From NCBI RefSeq assembly GCF_014650435.1, contig NZ_BMUY01000006.1, forward strand, positions 248,001-312,000: a stretch of 64,000 nt of DNA. Reading direction: 5' to 3'. The stretch is from Streptomyces tendae. Lineage in GTDB: Bacteria > Actinomycetota > Actinomycetes > Streptomycetales > Streptomycetaceae. The translations under genes were made by a program, and so were the position numbers. The notes beneath the pieces were generated by a model, which was not told the DNA's origin, made no database searches, and saw only the letters and a program-made list of their open reading frames with translations. This document shows, piece by piece, positions 8,066 to 18,082 of this stretch. The first letter of the stretch is position 1; every line of letters starts with the position of its first letter.

Positions 8066-8608
8066 CTAGTCGCCCGCCTTGGCGAACTCCGCGAGGTACG
8101 TCTCGCAGAACGCCTTCAGGTCGTCCGGCTTGCGGCTGGTGACCAGGGTGTTGTTGCCCGCGTCGCAGACCTTGACCTGTTCGTCGACCCAGGTGGCGCC
8201 CGCGTTGCGCAGGTCGGTCCGCAGACTGGGCCACGAGGTCATGGTGCGGCCGCGCACGACGTCCGCCTCCACCAGCGTCCAGGGCGCGTGGCAGATGGCG
8301 GCCACCGGGCGGCCCTGCGTGAAGAAGTCCTTGACGAAGGCCACGGCCTTCTCGTCCGTCCGCAGGAAGTCGGGGTTGGCCACCCCACCGGGCAGGACGA
8401 GACCACCGAACGAGTCGGCGGAGGCGTTGCCGACCACCTCGTCGACGGGGAAAGTGTCCGCCTTGTCGAGATGGTTGAAGCCCTGGATCTCGCCGGACTG
8501 CGTGGAGACCAAAACGGGGTCGTGACCCGCGTCCTTCGCCGCCTTCCACGGCTCGGTCAGCTCGACCTGCTCCACGCCCTCGGGCGCGGTGAGAAATGCG
8601 ATGCGCAT
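8066..8608 (-). CDS. DJ-1/PfpI family protein (type 1 glutamine amidotransferase fold)
   Basis: 180 residues. MRIAFLTAPEGVEQVELTEP is the first strand; FGGLVLPGGVANPDFLR holds the conserved glutamate-region loop; the nucleophile elbow is VAAICHAPWTLVEA with Cys at about 107; the C-terminal helix is DDLKAFCETYLAEFA. Length and motifs fit the PfpI/YhbO/DJ-1 subgroup, linked to protein deglycation or chaperone/protease activity under stress. The ATG is followed directly by RIAFLTA as in relatives. The neighbouring DUF2795-like gene starts upstream and may be in the same transcript (20 bp gap). Confidence 0.9.
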   Translation of the reverse strand: MRIAFLTAPEGVEQVELTEPWKAAKDAGHDPVLVSTQSGEIQGFNHLDKADTFPVDEVVGNASADSFGGLVLPGGVANPDFLRTDEKAVAFVKDFFTQGRPVAAICHAPWTLVEADVVRGRTMTSWPSLRTDLRNAGATWVDEQVKVCDAGNNTLVTSRKPDDLKAFCETYLAEFAKAGD

Positions 8609-8628
8609 GGAGTTCGGGCTCCCTTCCT

Positions 8629-9027
8629 TCACGTACCGGCCGGACCGGACCGGCCGCCCTCGGTGAGGGCCACCGCCAGCTCCTGGACGTTGTCGTAGCG
8701 CGCCTTGTGCGGCAGCCGGTCCAGCTCCTCGACGAGGGCGTCCGGTGCGTTGCCGCGGCGCAGTGTGCGGGTCAGTTCCCGCGGTCCCGCGGGGAAGCTG
8801 CCCCGGGTCAGGTTCCGGGCCAGCTCGAGCCGCAGGGCCTCCAGGTACGTCGGTCCGCGGCCCGGGGTGACGGGTCCGTACATGACGTCCGGATCGTCCT
8901 CGGCGGCAGGTTCCGGGTCGTTCCACTCCTCGCTGCGGGTGGGGTGCCCGGACCTGAGCAGACCCTGCAGTTCATGCTTCATCTCGTCGTCGCGGTGGAC
9001 GCTCATCCGGTCGCTGCCTCGCTGCAT
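8629..9027 (-). CDS. DUF2795-like protein
   Basis: 132 residues from ATG at 9027 with RBS GGAGGGAG. The N-terminal two thirds are hydrophilic (SVHRDDEMKHELQGLLRSGH, then HPTRSEEWNDPEPAAEDDPD). The C-terminal part, RGNAPDALVEELDRLPHKAR then YDNVQELAVAL, resembles the DUF2795 fold (short helical domain with the L..LP....Y.s..el..AL pattern). Function unknown. Ends 20 bp before the DJ-1 start; its promoter region carries a 19-bp tandem duplication (9040-9077). Confidence 0.75.
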   Translation of the reverse strand: MQRGSDRMSVHRDDEMKHELQGLLRSGHPTRSEEWNDPEPAAEDDPDVMYGPVTPGRGPTYLEALRLELARNLTRGSFPAGPRELTRTLRRGNAPDALVEELDRLPHKARYDNVQELAVALTEGGRSGPAGT

Positions 9028-9039
9028 GTCTCCCTCCAG

Positions 9040-9077
9040 ATCCTTAAGGGGATGCCGAATCCTTAAGGGGGTGCCGA
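9040..9077. repeat. 19-bp tandem duplication in a promoter region
   Basis: ATCCTTAAGGGGATGCCGA at 9040-9058 is repeated at 9059-9077 with one change (A to G at position 13). Each copy contains the palindromic CCTTAAGG. It lies just upstream of the DUF2795-like gene (minus) and about 180 bp before the UvrA-like gene (plus); it may hold duplicated regulator sites. Confidence 0.85.
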
Positions 9078-9256
9078 CCGCGTACCCGGACACCGCGGGC
9101 CGACACGGATTCATCCGGACGGGTCCGCTCCGATTTCCGGCGGATCCGTAGCGGATCAGTAATCGAGAAGCGCGGGCCGCCGTGCCCCCTCTAGCGTGTG
9201 ACCACCGAGGCACTGAGGGCGTCACCTTCACCGAGCCCCCGACAGATGGAGACACG

Positions 9257-11647
<2,391 letters not shown>

Positions 11648-11666
11648 CGGTGGCGACGCCCACAGA

Positions 11667-11704
11667 GCCGGACACCGCCGGCACGGCTACCGGCGGTGTC
11701 CGGC
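11667..11704. terminator. Hairpin terminator after the UvrA-like gene
   Basis: Perfect 15-bp stem, 11667-11681 pairing with 11690-11704, 8-base loop. It starts 20 bp after the UvrA-like stop and ends 20 bp before the AraC start, so the AraC gene needs either its own very short leader or read-through. Confidence 0.75.
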
Positions 11705-11723
11705 GCTGTGGGATCGTGGTCGG

Positions 11724-12269
11724 GTGACGACGCTGGAGGATCTGGCCCGGCTGCGCCGGGCCCGCGACCTGATGGACCGCGAGTACGCGGAGCCGCTCGA
11801 CGTGCCGGCGCTGGCCCGCGTCGCCCTCATGTCGGCGGGCCACTTCTCCCGCAGCTTCCGCGCCGCCTACGGGGAGACGCCGTACAGCTACCTGATGACA
11901 CGACGCATCGAGCGCGCCATGGCGCTGCTGCGGCGCGGCGACATGAGCGTCACCGAGGTCTGCTTCGCCGTCGGCTGTACCTCGCTGGGGTCGTTCAGCT
12001 CGCGGTTCACCGAACTGGTCGGCGAGAGCCCGAGCGCCTACCGGGAGCGCGACCACACCGACGGCGCCGCACTCCCGGCCTGCGTCGCCAAGGTCTACAC
12101 CCGGCCGGTCAGGAACGGCGAGCAGGCCAGGAACGAGCCGTTCACGACCGGTGAGCCGGTCAGGAACAAGCCGTTCGCGACGGGTGAGCCGGTCAGGAAC
12201 AAGCCGTTCGCGACGGGTGAGCCGGTCAGGAACGGAGAAGCGACGCCCGCGCCGCCGACCGTAGCGTGA
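11724..12269 (+). CDS. AraC-family regulator with repeat tail
   Basis: 181 residues, GTG start. Residues about 4-105 are a stand-alone AraC DNA-binding domain: LDVPALARVALMSAGHFSRS is helix-turn-helix one; MSVTEVCFAVGCTSLGSFSS then RFTELVGESPSAYRER is the second with the family motif. There is no sensor domain. After residue 110 comes a tail with three 11-residue repeats (RNKPFATGEPV-like), encoded by a 33-bp DNA repeat. The stop overlaps a GTG of the VOC gene, and such AraC-VOC pairs are common, with the VOC protein often under the regulator. Confidence 0.88.
   Translation: MTTLEDLARLRRARDLMDREYAEPLDVPALARVALMSAGHFSRSFRAAYGETPYSYLMTRRIERAMALLRRGDMSVTEVCFAVGCTSLGSFSSRFTELVGESPSAYRERDHTDGAALPACVAKVYTRPVRNGEQARNEPFTTGEPVRNKPFATGEPVRNKPFATGEPVRNGEATPAPPTVA
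12129..12227 (+). repeat. Three tandem 33-bp repeats in the AraC gene
   Basis: Units at 12129-12161, 12162-12194 and 12195-12227; the last two are identical, the first differs at three bases. A partial fourth copy starts at 12228. Each encodes RNKPFATGEPV. A unit of 11 codons keeps the frame, so copy number could vary without breaking the gene. Confidence 0.9.
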
Positions 12270-12274
12270 GGCGC

Positions 12275-12691
12275 ATGGACATCAACCTCTCGCAGTGCTT
12301 CATAGCCGTCGACGACCACGACCGGGCGCTCGCCTTCTACCGGGACCTGCTCGGCATGGAGGTCCGGGGCGACGTCGGGTACGAGGACATGCGCTGGGTG
12401 ACCCTCGGCTCCCCGGCCCAGCCCGACGTGGACATCGTCCTCGAACCCCCGCTGGCGGACCCCAACGCCTCGGCCGCCGACCGGCAGGCGATGGCCGACC
12501 TGCTGGCCAAGGGCCACCTGCGCGGCGTCATCCTCGCCACCGACGACGTCGACGCCGTCTTCGAGCACCTGCGTGCCGCGGGCGCCGAGGTCCTCCAGGA
12601 ACCGGTCGACCAGCCCTACGGCGTCCGCGACTGCGCCTTCCGTGACCCGGCCGGCAACATGGTGCGCTTCAAGCAGCCGCGCAAGGGCTGA
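12275..12691 (+). CDS. VOC (glyoxalase/bleomycin-resistance) family protein
   Basis: 138 residues from ATG at 12275, MDINLSQCFIAVDDHDRALA; a GTG at 12266 overlapping the AraC stop would add three residues. Paired beta-alpha-beta-beta-beta units: FYRDLLGMEVRGDVGYEDMR in the first, GVILATDDVDAVFEHLRAAG and EPVDQPYGVRDCAFRDPAGN in the second. Possible metal ligands include the Glu-rich strand near VDIVLEPP and the terminal region, but the reaction cannot be told. Probably translated with the AraC gene as an operon. Confidence 0.88.
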   Translation: MDINLSQCFIAVDDHDRALAFYRDLLGMEVRGDVGYEDMRWVTLGSPAQPDVDIVLEPPLADPNASAADRQAMADLLAKGHLRGVILATDDVDAVFEHLRAAGAEVLQEPVDQPYGVRDCAFRDPAGNMVRFKQPRKG

Positions 12692-12880
12692 GAAACCAGG
12701 GGGTTTGCAGCGGGGGACAGGGGGCAGGCGCAAGGTCAGTGCTTCGGACAGGAGGCACGTCCGTGGGAGCGGCGCGACGCCGCCACGGATGCGTCCGTCC
12801 GGTGCCGGACGCCCTCCCACGGTGACCGCCCGACCCAAGGGCCGTGTCGTCGCACCGGTTCCGCCCGCACCCACGGGCCC

Positions 12881-12940
12881 GGGGTTGCCGCAACCCCGGC
12901 CGCCTGCGGGCGGACCGCACCGACCGGACTGGCAGTCCGG
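12881..12940 (+). promoter_or_regulatory. Three consecutive hairpins upstream of the sigma-factor gene
   Basis: Perfect small hairpins at 12881-12897 (arm GGGGTTG, loop CCG), 12900-12913 (arm CCGCC, loop TGCG) and 12924-12940 (arm CCGGACT, loop GGC). They lie 44-103 bp before the ATG of the sigma gene, likely in its 5' leader. The 292-bp gap they sit in holds no gene I can support. Confidence 0.55.
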
Positions 12941-12983
12941 CGTGACGACAGGACCCCGCGCTCCGAGGGAGTTGCGACACACC

Positions 12984-13784
12984 ATGCCGATCCACGCCAG
13001 TGTGAAGCACCCGCACGACGACGCCCCCGACACCGCCGACGACTTCCGCCGGCTCGTCACCCTTCCCGACGGTCCCGAGCGCGACGCGCTCCGCGACCGG
13101 ATCGTCGAGGCATGGCTGCCCATGGCCGAACGGCTGGCGGGACGGTTCCGCAGCCGCGGTGAGAGCTTCGAGGACCTGCGCCAGGTCGCCGCCCTCGGCC
13201 TGGTCAAGGCCGTCGACCGCTACGACCCCGAGCGCGGCAACGCCTTCGAGAGCTACGCCGTGCCGACCATCACCGGCGAGATCAAGCGCCACTTCCGCGA
13301 CCACATGTGGACCCTCCACGTGCCGCGCCGGGTGCAGGAACTGCGCAACCGCGTGCGCTTCGCCGGCCAGGACCTGTCCCAGACCATCCCGGGCCGCAGG
13401 CCCACCGTCGCCGAGATCGCCGAGCGCGCCGACCTGAGCGAGGAGGACGTCCGGGTGGGCCTCGAGGCCCTGGAGAGCTTCACGGCCCTGTCCCTGGACG
13501 CCGAACTCCCCGGCAGCGAGGACGGCTACTCGCTGGGCGACGCGCTCGGCGCCCCCGACCCGGCCCTCGACACGGTCGTCGACCGTGAGGCCGTCAAGGA
13601 CCGGCTGGCTGCCCTGCCCCCGCGCGAGCGCGCCATCCTCTACATGCGCTTCTTCGACGACATGACCCAGAGCCGCATCGCCGAGCAGCTCGGCATCTCC
13701 CAGATGCACGTCTCCCGCCTGATCACCCGCTGCTGCGACCGGGTGCGGGAGCAGGTGCTGCGGGACCCGGGTCCGGGAGCGTGA
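12984..13784 (+). CDS. SigB/SigF/SigG-family RNA polymerase sigma factor
   Basis: 266 residues from ATG at 12984. Region 2 reads FEDLRQVAALGLVKAVDRYD, FESYAVPTITGEIKRHFRD and then MWTLHVPRRVQEL, the hallmark of the SigB/F family. Region 3 has GRRPTVAEIAERADLSEEDV and region 4 has LPPRERAILYMRFFDDMTQS then RIAEQLGISQMHVSRLITR. These sigma factors direct stress and sporulation genes in streptomycetes. No anti-sigma factor gene is adjacent, as is common for scattered paralogues there. The leader with three hairpins hints at post-transcriptional control. Confidence 0.95.
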   Translation: MPIHASVKHPHDDAPDTADDFRRLVTLPDGPERDALRDRIVEAWLPMAERLAGRFRSRGESFEDLRQVAALGLVKAVDRYDPERGNAFESYAVPTITGEIKRHFRDHMWTLHVPRRVQELRNRVRFAGQDLSQTIPGRRPTVAEIAERADLSEEDVRVGLEALESFTALSLDAELPGSEDGYSLGDALGAPDPALDTVVDREAVKDRLAALPPRERAILYMRFFDDMTQSRIAEQLGISQMHVSRLITRCCDRVREQVLRDPGPGA

Positions 13785-13923
13785 AACCTCGGGCTCACCC
13801 GCCCGGACGCCTCCTTCGCGCGAACGGAGCACGGTGACGGGCGTCCCCCCGCCGGGCGGGCTGTGATGGCCGAGGGGCGCGAGTGCAGTGCCCCGCAAGC
13901 CGTCGCTCGAAGGAGCTCGTCCC

Positions 13924-14928
13924 ATGCGCCGCACCGCCCGCGCCCTGTCCGTCGCCGTGCTGGCCAGTGCCGCCCTCGGCATCTCCGCGGGGGCCGGCGC
14001 GGCCGACCCGGGTGTCCCGCCGCCCCCCGCCGACGTGGGGGAGCCCGTCGCCCCGCCGTCCGCCGACGACCCGGCAGCCGTGCCTCCGCCGACCGCCGAG
14101 GAGGCCGTCCCGCCGTCCGCCGGCCAGGCCGCCGCACACGTCAGCCCGGTGCGGGCGGCACCCGGTGACACCGTCACCGTCTCGGTCTCGTGCGGCCCGA
14201 CCGGCGGGGCGGCCGCGCCCGCGAGCCTCGACGCCACCTCGGCGGCCTTCGAGAAGGGCACCGTCGAGTTGCGCAAGGTCGCGGACGACGGGGGGACGGG
14301 CTCCGGGCCTGCCTACCGGGGCACCGCCCGCATAGCCGCCGCCGGGGACTTCGCGGCCGAGCCGGGTGCGCAGAGCACGAAGAACTCGACGGACACCCAG
14401 GGCGCCGCGGGCACCGAGGGCACCGAGGGCTCGGCGGAGACCGAGGACTGGGCCGGTACGGAGGGCGCCGGGACGGAGGGCGCCGGGACGGAGGGCGCCG
14501 CCGGGGTCGCCGAGGACTGGACCGTCGACGGCGCCTGCCCGGACGCCTCGGGGGGCGAGGACGGCGACCCCTGGAGCGCGACCATGAGCGTGCCGGAGGA
14601 GAGCGGTGCGGGTGCGGGCACGGGCGCCGCCCAGCCGGCGTGCCGCGAAACCGCCGCCCCGCGCGCCGGGACCTCGACGCACGGCACCCCCTGCGCCCCG
14701 ACCAAGCCCGCCTGCCCCGAAACCCCCGCCCCGCGAGGTGAGCCCGCCGCACGGGGCACGTCCTGCACCGGTGGGACGGCCGAGCACGGGGTCCAGGCCG
14801 GTACCGGGGGGACCTTCGGCGACTCGGTGCCCGCGCTGGTCGCCGGCGGCCTCCTGATCGCGGGCGCGTGCGGTGCGGCAGCGCACCGGCTCCGGCTGCG
14901 CCTGCGCGGGGAGAACGGCGAGCGCTGA
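13924..14928 (+). CDS. Secreted, membrane-anchored cell-surface protein, function unknown
   Basis: 334 residues from ATG at 13924 with RBS AAGGAG. Signal peptide MRRTARALSVAVLASAALG with an AGA-type cleavage region. Then a proline/alanine-rich stalk, a small domain HVSPVRAAPGDTVTVSVSCG resembling the immunoglobulin-like start of streptomycete sortase-type or surface proteins, a Gly/Thr/Glu-rich stretch with GAGTEGAGTEG repeats, several cysteines in the 235-300 region, and a C-terminal membrane helix (LVAGGLLIAGACGAA) followed by a basic tail RLRLRLRG. Topology: outside with a C-terminal membrane anchor. It follows the sigma gene in the same direction (140 bp gap). Confidence 0.75.
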   Translation: MRRTARALSVAVLASAALGISAGAGAADPGVPPPPADVGEPVAPPSADDPAAVPPPTAEEAVPPSAGQAAAHVSPVRAAPGDTVTVSVSCGPTGGAAAPASLDATSAAFEKGTVELRKVADDGGTGSGPAYRGTARIAAAGDFAAEPGAQSTKNSTDTQGAAGTEGTEGSAETEDWAGTEGAGTEGAGTEGAAGVAEDWTVDGACPDASGGEDGDPWSATMSVPEESGAGAGTGAAQPACRETAAPRAGTSTHGTPCAPTKPACPETPAPRGEPAARGTSCTGGTAEHGVQAGTGGTFGDSVPALVAGGLLIAGACGAAAHRLRLRLRGENGER

Positions 14929-15284
14929 CCCCGCGTGGCGCCGGTCCGCTGTGACACGCGCGACCGGAGCCGCCGGCCATGACGAGGCGGCACGGTGGGT
15001 ACTGGGATCAACGAGCGGCGCCCCGGCAGGGCACCGAAGGTGAGACGGGACCCGTCCTGGTGGGTCCCGGTGCGAGTGGGGCCGGAGCACGGCCCGACGG
15101 AAGAAACGGAACGGCGACGGAGACGGGGAACGGGAACGGGACGGACGAGGAACGGCGAGGGAATGGGGAGACCGGAACGGGCAAGGTATCGGCGAGGGAG
15201 CCGGGGGACGAGACGGGCAAGGTAATGACGACGGAGCGGGGGGCCGGGAAGGGCAGGAAGCGACGACGGAGCGGGGGAGCGGCG

Positions 15285-15683
15285 ACGGAGAAGCCGACCG
15301 GCGCGGAGAAGCCGACCGACACGGAGGAACCGACCGGCGCGGAGACACCGGACGGTGCGGAGAAGCCGACCGGCGCGGAGGAACCGACCGGCATGGAGGA
15401 ACCGACCGGCACGGAGGAACCGACCGGCACGGAGACGCCGGACGGTGCGGAGAAGCCGACCGGCACGGAGGAACCGACCGGCGCGGAGACACCGGACGGT
15501 GCGGAGAAGCCGACCGGCGCGGAGGAACCGACCGGCACGGAGACACCGGAAGGCGCGGAGAAGCCGACCGAAACGGAGGAACCGACCGGCACGGAGCAGC
15601 CGACCGGCACGGAGACGCCGGACGGCACCAAGACACCGGACGGCACCGAGACACCGACCGGCACCGAGACACCGACCGGCACG
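15285..15683 (+). repeat. 18-bp tandem repeat array (about 22 units)
   Basis: Degenerate 18-bp repeats of the type GGCACGGAGGAACCGACC, about 22 copies, encoding in the frame of the downstream gene a hexapeptide series such as GTEEPT/GAEKPT/GTETPD. The reverse strand is open too (VPVGFSA-like repeats). The 14929-15701 gap between genes is otherwise featureless; its first part (14979-15284) is Gly/Arg-rich in frame and has many A/T third positions, unlike true genes here, so I treat the region as non-coding or as a doubtful N-terminal extension of the next gene. Confidence 0.9.
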
Positions 15684-15701
15684 GACCGCGCGGAGGTACG
15701 T

Positions 15702-17018
15702 ATGCGGCGCACGGACCCCGGGGGTCTGGCAGTCACAGGACCCGCAGGCCACGGCACCGGCGGCGGTGCCGCCGCGGGGCACGAACCCGTGGGCCACGGT
15801 CCCGTCCGTTACGGCCCGCACTTCCCCGACGACGGGCTGCCGGTGCTGCCCGAACTGTCCGCCGTACTCGCCGCCGCCGCGGGCCGCGCACGCGGGGAAC
15901 CGGCCGGCGGCGGCGCCGCCCTCCTGGACGCCGCGAGCGGCTACTGGGACCGGCGCGGCCTGACCACCGAGCCCGCCCACCTGGCCGCCGCCCCCGGCGC
16001 GGGCGCCCTCCTGCTCGCGCTGACCGCCGCGCTGGACGGCGACGTGCTGGTGCCCCGTCCCTGCGCCGCCTGGTGGGCACCGTACGCACGGCTGCTGGGC
16101 AGACCCGTCTTCCACGTCCCGACACCGGCCGAGTCCGGCGGCGTGCCCGATCCGTACGCCCTGCTGGAGACCGTCCGCCGGGTCCGCGCCGAGGGCGGCG
16201 ATCCCCGGCTGCTCGTGCTGTCCGTCGCCGACGACCCGACCGGCACCGTCGCGCCGCCCGAGCTGCTGCACGAGACCGTCGAGGCCGCGGCGGCCGAGGG
16301 ACTGCACCTGGTCAGCGACGAGACCTGGCGCGACACCCTGCACGACGCGCACGCCACCGTCGTCCTCAGCCCCGCCGAGATGCTGCCCGAACGGGTCACC
16401 GTCGTCACCGACCTGGCGGGCGCGCTGCTGCCGCCGGCCTGGCCGGCCGCCGTCGCCCGCTTCCCCGCCTCCGCCGCCGGGAGCGGCCTGCACGCGCGCG
16501 TACTCGACGTGCTCACCGCGCTCGGCGCCCGCGTCGCGGCCCCCGTCGCCGCCGCGGCCGGGTACGCGCTCGACGAACCCGAGCCGGTCACCGCCCACCG
16601 GGCGGCCGCCGTGCGCCTGCACGCGCGCGTGGCCGCCGCCGCGCACGCGGCCGTCGTCGCCGCGGGCGCCACCGCCCGGCCCCCGCAGGCGGGCCGCCAC
16701 CTGTACGCCGACCTCGGCCCACTGCGCGACGCGCTCGGCGCCGAGGGCGTCGGCGACGCGCAGGAACTGGAGGACTACCTGACCGCCCGGCTCGGCATGC
16801 CCGCCCCCGGCGGCCACCGCTTCGGCGACGAACTGTCCGCGCTGCGGGTCCGGCTCGCCACCGGCCCCCTGCTCGACGCGGGCACCGACGAGCGGCGGGC
16901 GGAATGCCTCCTGTCCTCGGACCCGTTGGAACTGCCACACGTGCAACGCGCGTTGACCGGTCTGAAGTCGGTCTTCGACGGTCTCCGCGACGCTCAGCGA
17001 TGGGAGCCCCCTCGATGA
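15702..17018 (+). CDS. Aminotransferase class I/II-like protein lacking the PLP lysine
   Basis: 438 residues from ATG at 15702, chosen because GGAGG sits 5 bases upstream and conserved sequence begins here (MRRTDPGGLAVTGPA); an in-frame GTG/ATG start at 14979 would add 241 residues including the hexapeptide repeats. Fold markers of aminotransferases remain: DDPTGTVAPPE (about 177) in place of NPTG, SDETWRDTLHD (about 205), and a C-terminal LRVRLATG arginine. Where the PLP lysine should be (VTDLAGALLPPAWPAAVARF, about 235-254) there is none; the only lysine of the protein is near residue 425 (GLKSVFDG). Probably a non-catalytic relative. The stop overlaps the MBL start (ATGA). Confidence 0.8.
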   Translation: MRRTDPGGLAVTGPAGHGTGGGAAAGHEPVGHGPVRYGPHFPDDGLPVLPELSAVLAAAAGRARGEPAGGGAALLDAASGYWDRRGLTTEPAHLAAAPGAGALLLALTAALDGDVLVPRPCAAWWAPYARLLGRPVFHVPTPAESGGVPDPYALLETVRRVRAEGGDPRLLVLSVADDPTGTVAPPELLHETVEAAAAEGLHLVSDETWRDTLHDAHATVVLSPAEMLPERVTVVTDLAGALLPPAWPAAVARFPASAAGSGLHARVLDVLTALGARVAAPVAAAAGYALDEPEPVTAHRAAAVRLHARVAAAAHAAVVAAGATARPPQAGRHLYADLGPLRDALGAEGVGDAQELEDYLTARLGMPAPGGHRFGDELSALRVRLATGPLLDAGTDERRAECLLSSDPLELPHVQRALTGLKSVFDGLRDAQRWEPPR

Positions 17019-18046
17019 CGCAGCAGCCCCGGTCGACCACGAGCACCCCCGCCTCCGCCAAGGACGCCGCCGCCCATCCGCCGCTCGCCGAGCCCCGGCC
17101 GCCGGCCGAACGCCGGGTGTGGCCGCGGACCTTCCACGACCGGCTGACCGCACCCCTGCCCGGTCTGAAGGCATTCGCCCGCTTCGCCCGCGAGGGTGCG
17201 GTCAGACCCGGCCCCGCCGGACTGGCCGACGTCCCGCGGCTGCCCTACGCCCCCGGCCCGCTGCCCCGCGTGGACGCGCGCACCGTCGCCGTGACCTGGG
17301 CAGGACACGCCAGCTGGGTGGTGCGGATCGGCGGCCTCACCGTGCTCACCGACCCGGTCTGGTCCCGCCGGATCCTCGGCACTCCGCCGCGGGTCACGCG
17401 GGTCGGCGTCGCGTGGAGTGCCCTGCCCCGCGTCGACGCCGTCGTCATCAGCCACAACCACTACGACCACCTGGACGCGCCCACGCTGCGCAGGCTCCCG
17501 CGCGACACCCCCGTCCTCGTGCCCGCCGGTCTCGGCCGCTGGTTCCACCGCCGCCGCTTCACCCGGGTCACCGAACTGGACTGGTGGGAGGCGACCGAGG
17601 TGGGCGGGGTGCGGTTCGACTTCGTGCCGGCCCACCACTGGTCCAAGCGCACCCTGACCGACACCTGCCGCACCCTGTGGGGCGGCTGGGTCCTCACCGA
17701 CGCCGACGCCCGGCGCGTCTACTTCGCCGGCGACACGGGATACGGCCACTGGTTCAGCCGCATCGGCCGCCGCTACCCCGGCATCGACCTCGCGCTGCTC
17801 CCCATCGGCGCCTACGACCCCCGCTGGTGGCTCAGCGACGTGCACTGCGACCCGGAGGAGGCGGTACGGGCCGCCCAGGACGTCGGCGCGCGCCACATGG
17901 CGCCGATGCACTGGGGCACGTTCGTGCTCTCCGCGGAGCCGGTACTGGAACCCCTCACCCGTGTACGCGCCGCCTGGCAGCGGGCGGGCCTGCCCCGTGA
18001 ACGCCTGTGGGACCTCCCGATCGGCGCCTCCCGCGTGCTGGAGTGA
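17015..18046 (+). CDS. MBL-fold hydrolase, NAPE-PLD/UlaG-like
   Basis: 343 residues; the ATG overlaps the stop of the aminotransferase-like gene. Motifs: VTWAGHASWVVRIGGLTVLT, metal site ISHNHYDHLDAPTLRRLP (about 145-160), FVPAHHWSKR, YFAGDTGYGHWF, and LLPIGAYDPRWWLSDVHCDP then HMAPMHWGTF. This is the zinc-dependent beta-lactamase-fold family that includes N-acyl-phosphatidylethanolamine phospholipase D. The N-terminal ~60 residues are a variable proline-rich leader. Probable role: lipid or phosphodiester hydrolysis; substrate unknown. Coupled translation links it to its unusual partner. Confidence 0.9.
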   Translation: MTQQPRSTTSTPASAKDAAAHPPLAEPRPPAERRVWPRTFHDRLTAPLPGLKAFARFAREGAVRPGPAGLADVPRLPYAPGPLPRVDARTVAVTWAGHASWVVRIGGLTVLTDPVWSRRILGTPPRVTRVGVAWSALPRVDAVVISHNHYDHLDAPTLRRLPRDTPVLVPAGLGRWFHRRRFTRVTELDWWEATEVGGVRFDFVPAHHWSKRTLTDTCRTLWGGWVLTDADARRVYFAGDTGYGHWFSRIGRRYPGIDLALLPIGAYDPRWWLSDVHCDPEEAVRAAQDVGARHMAPMHWGTFVLSAEPVLEPLTRVRAAWQRAGLPRERLWDLPIGASRVLE

Positions 18047-18082
18047 CGCTCCCCGCACCCGTCCCCGCTGACCACCGGACGC

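Noticed and set aside
14979..15701. N-terminal extension of the aminotransferase-like gene
   Set aside because: Start at 15702 has a good RBS and conserved start; upstream codons have poor GC3. Kept as a possible alternative only.
15008..15757. Minus-strand ORF of VPVGxS repeats
   Set aside because: Reverse of the 18-bp array; no RBS, no known domain.
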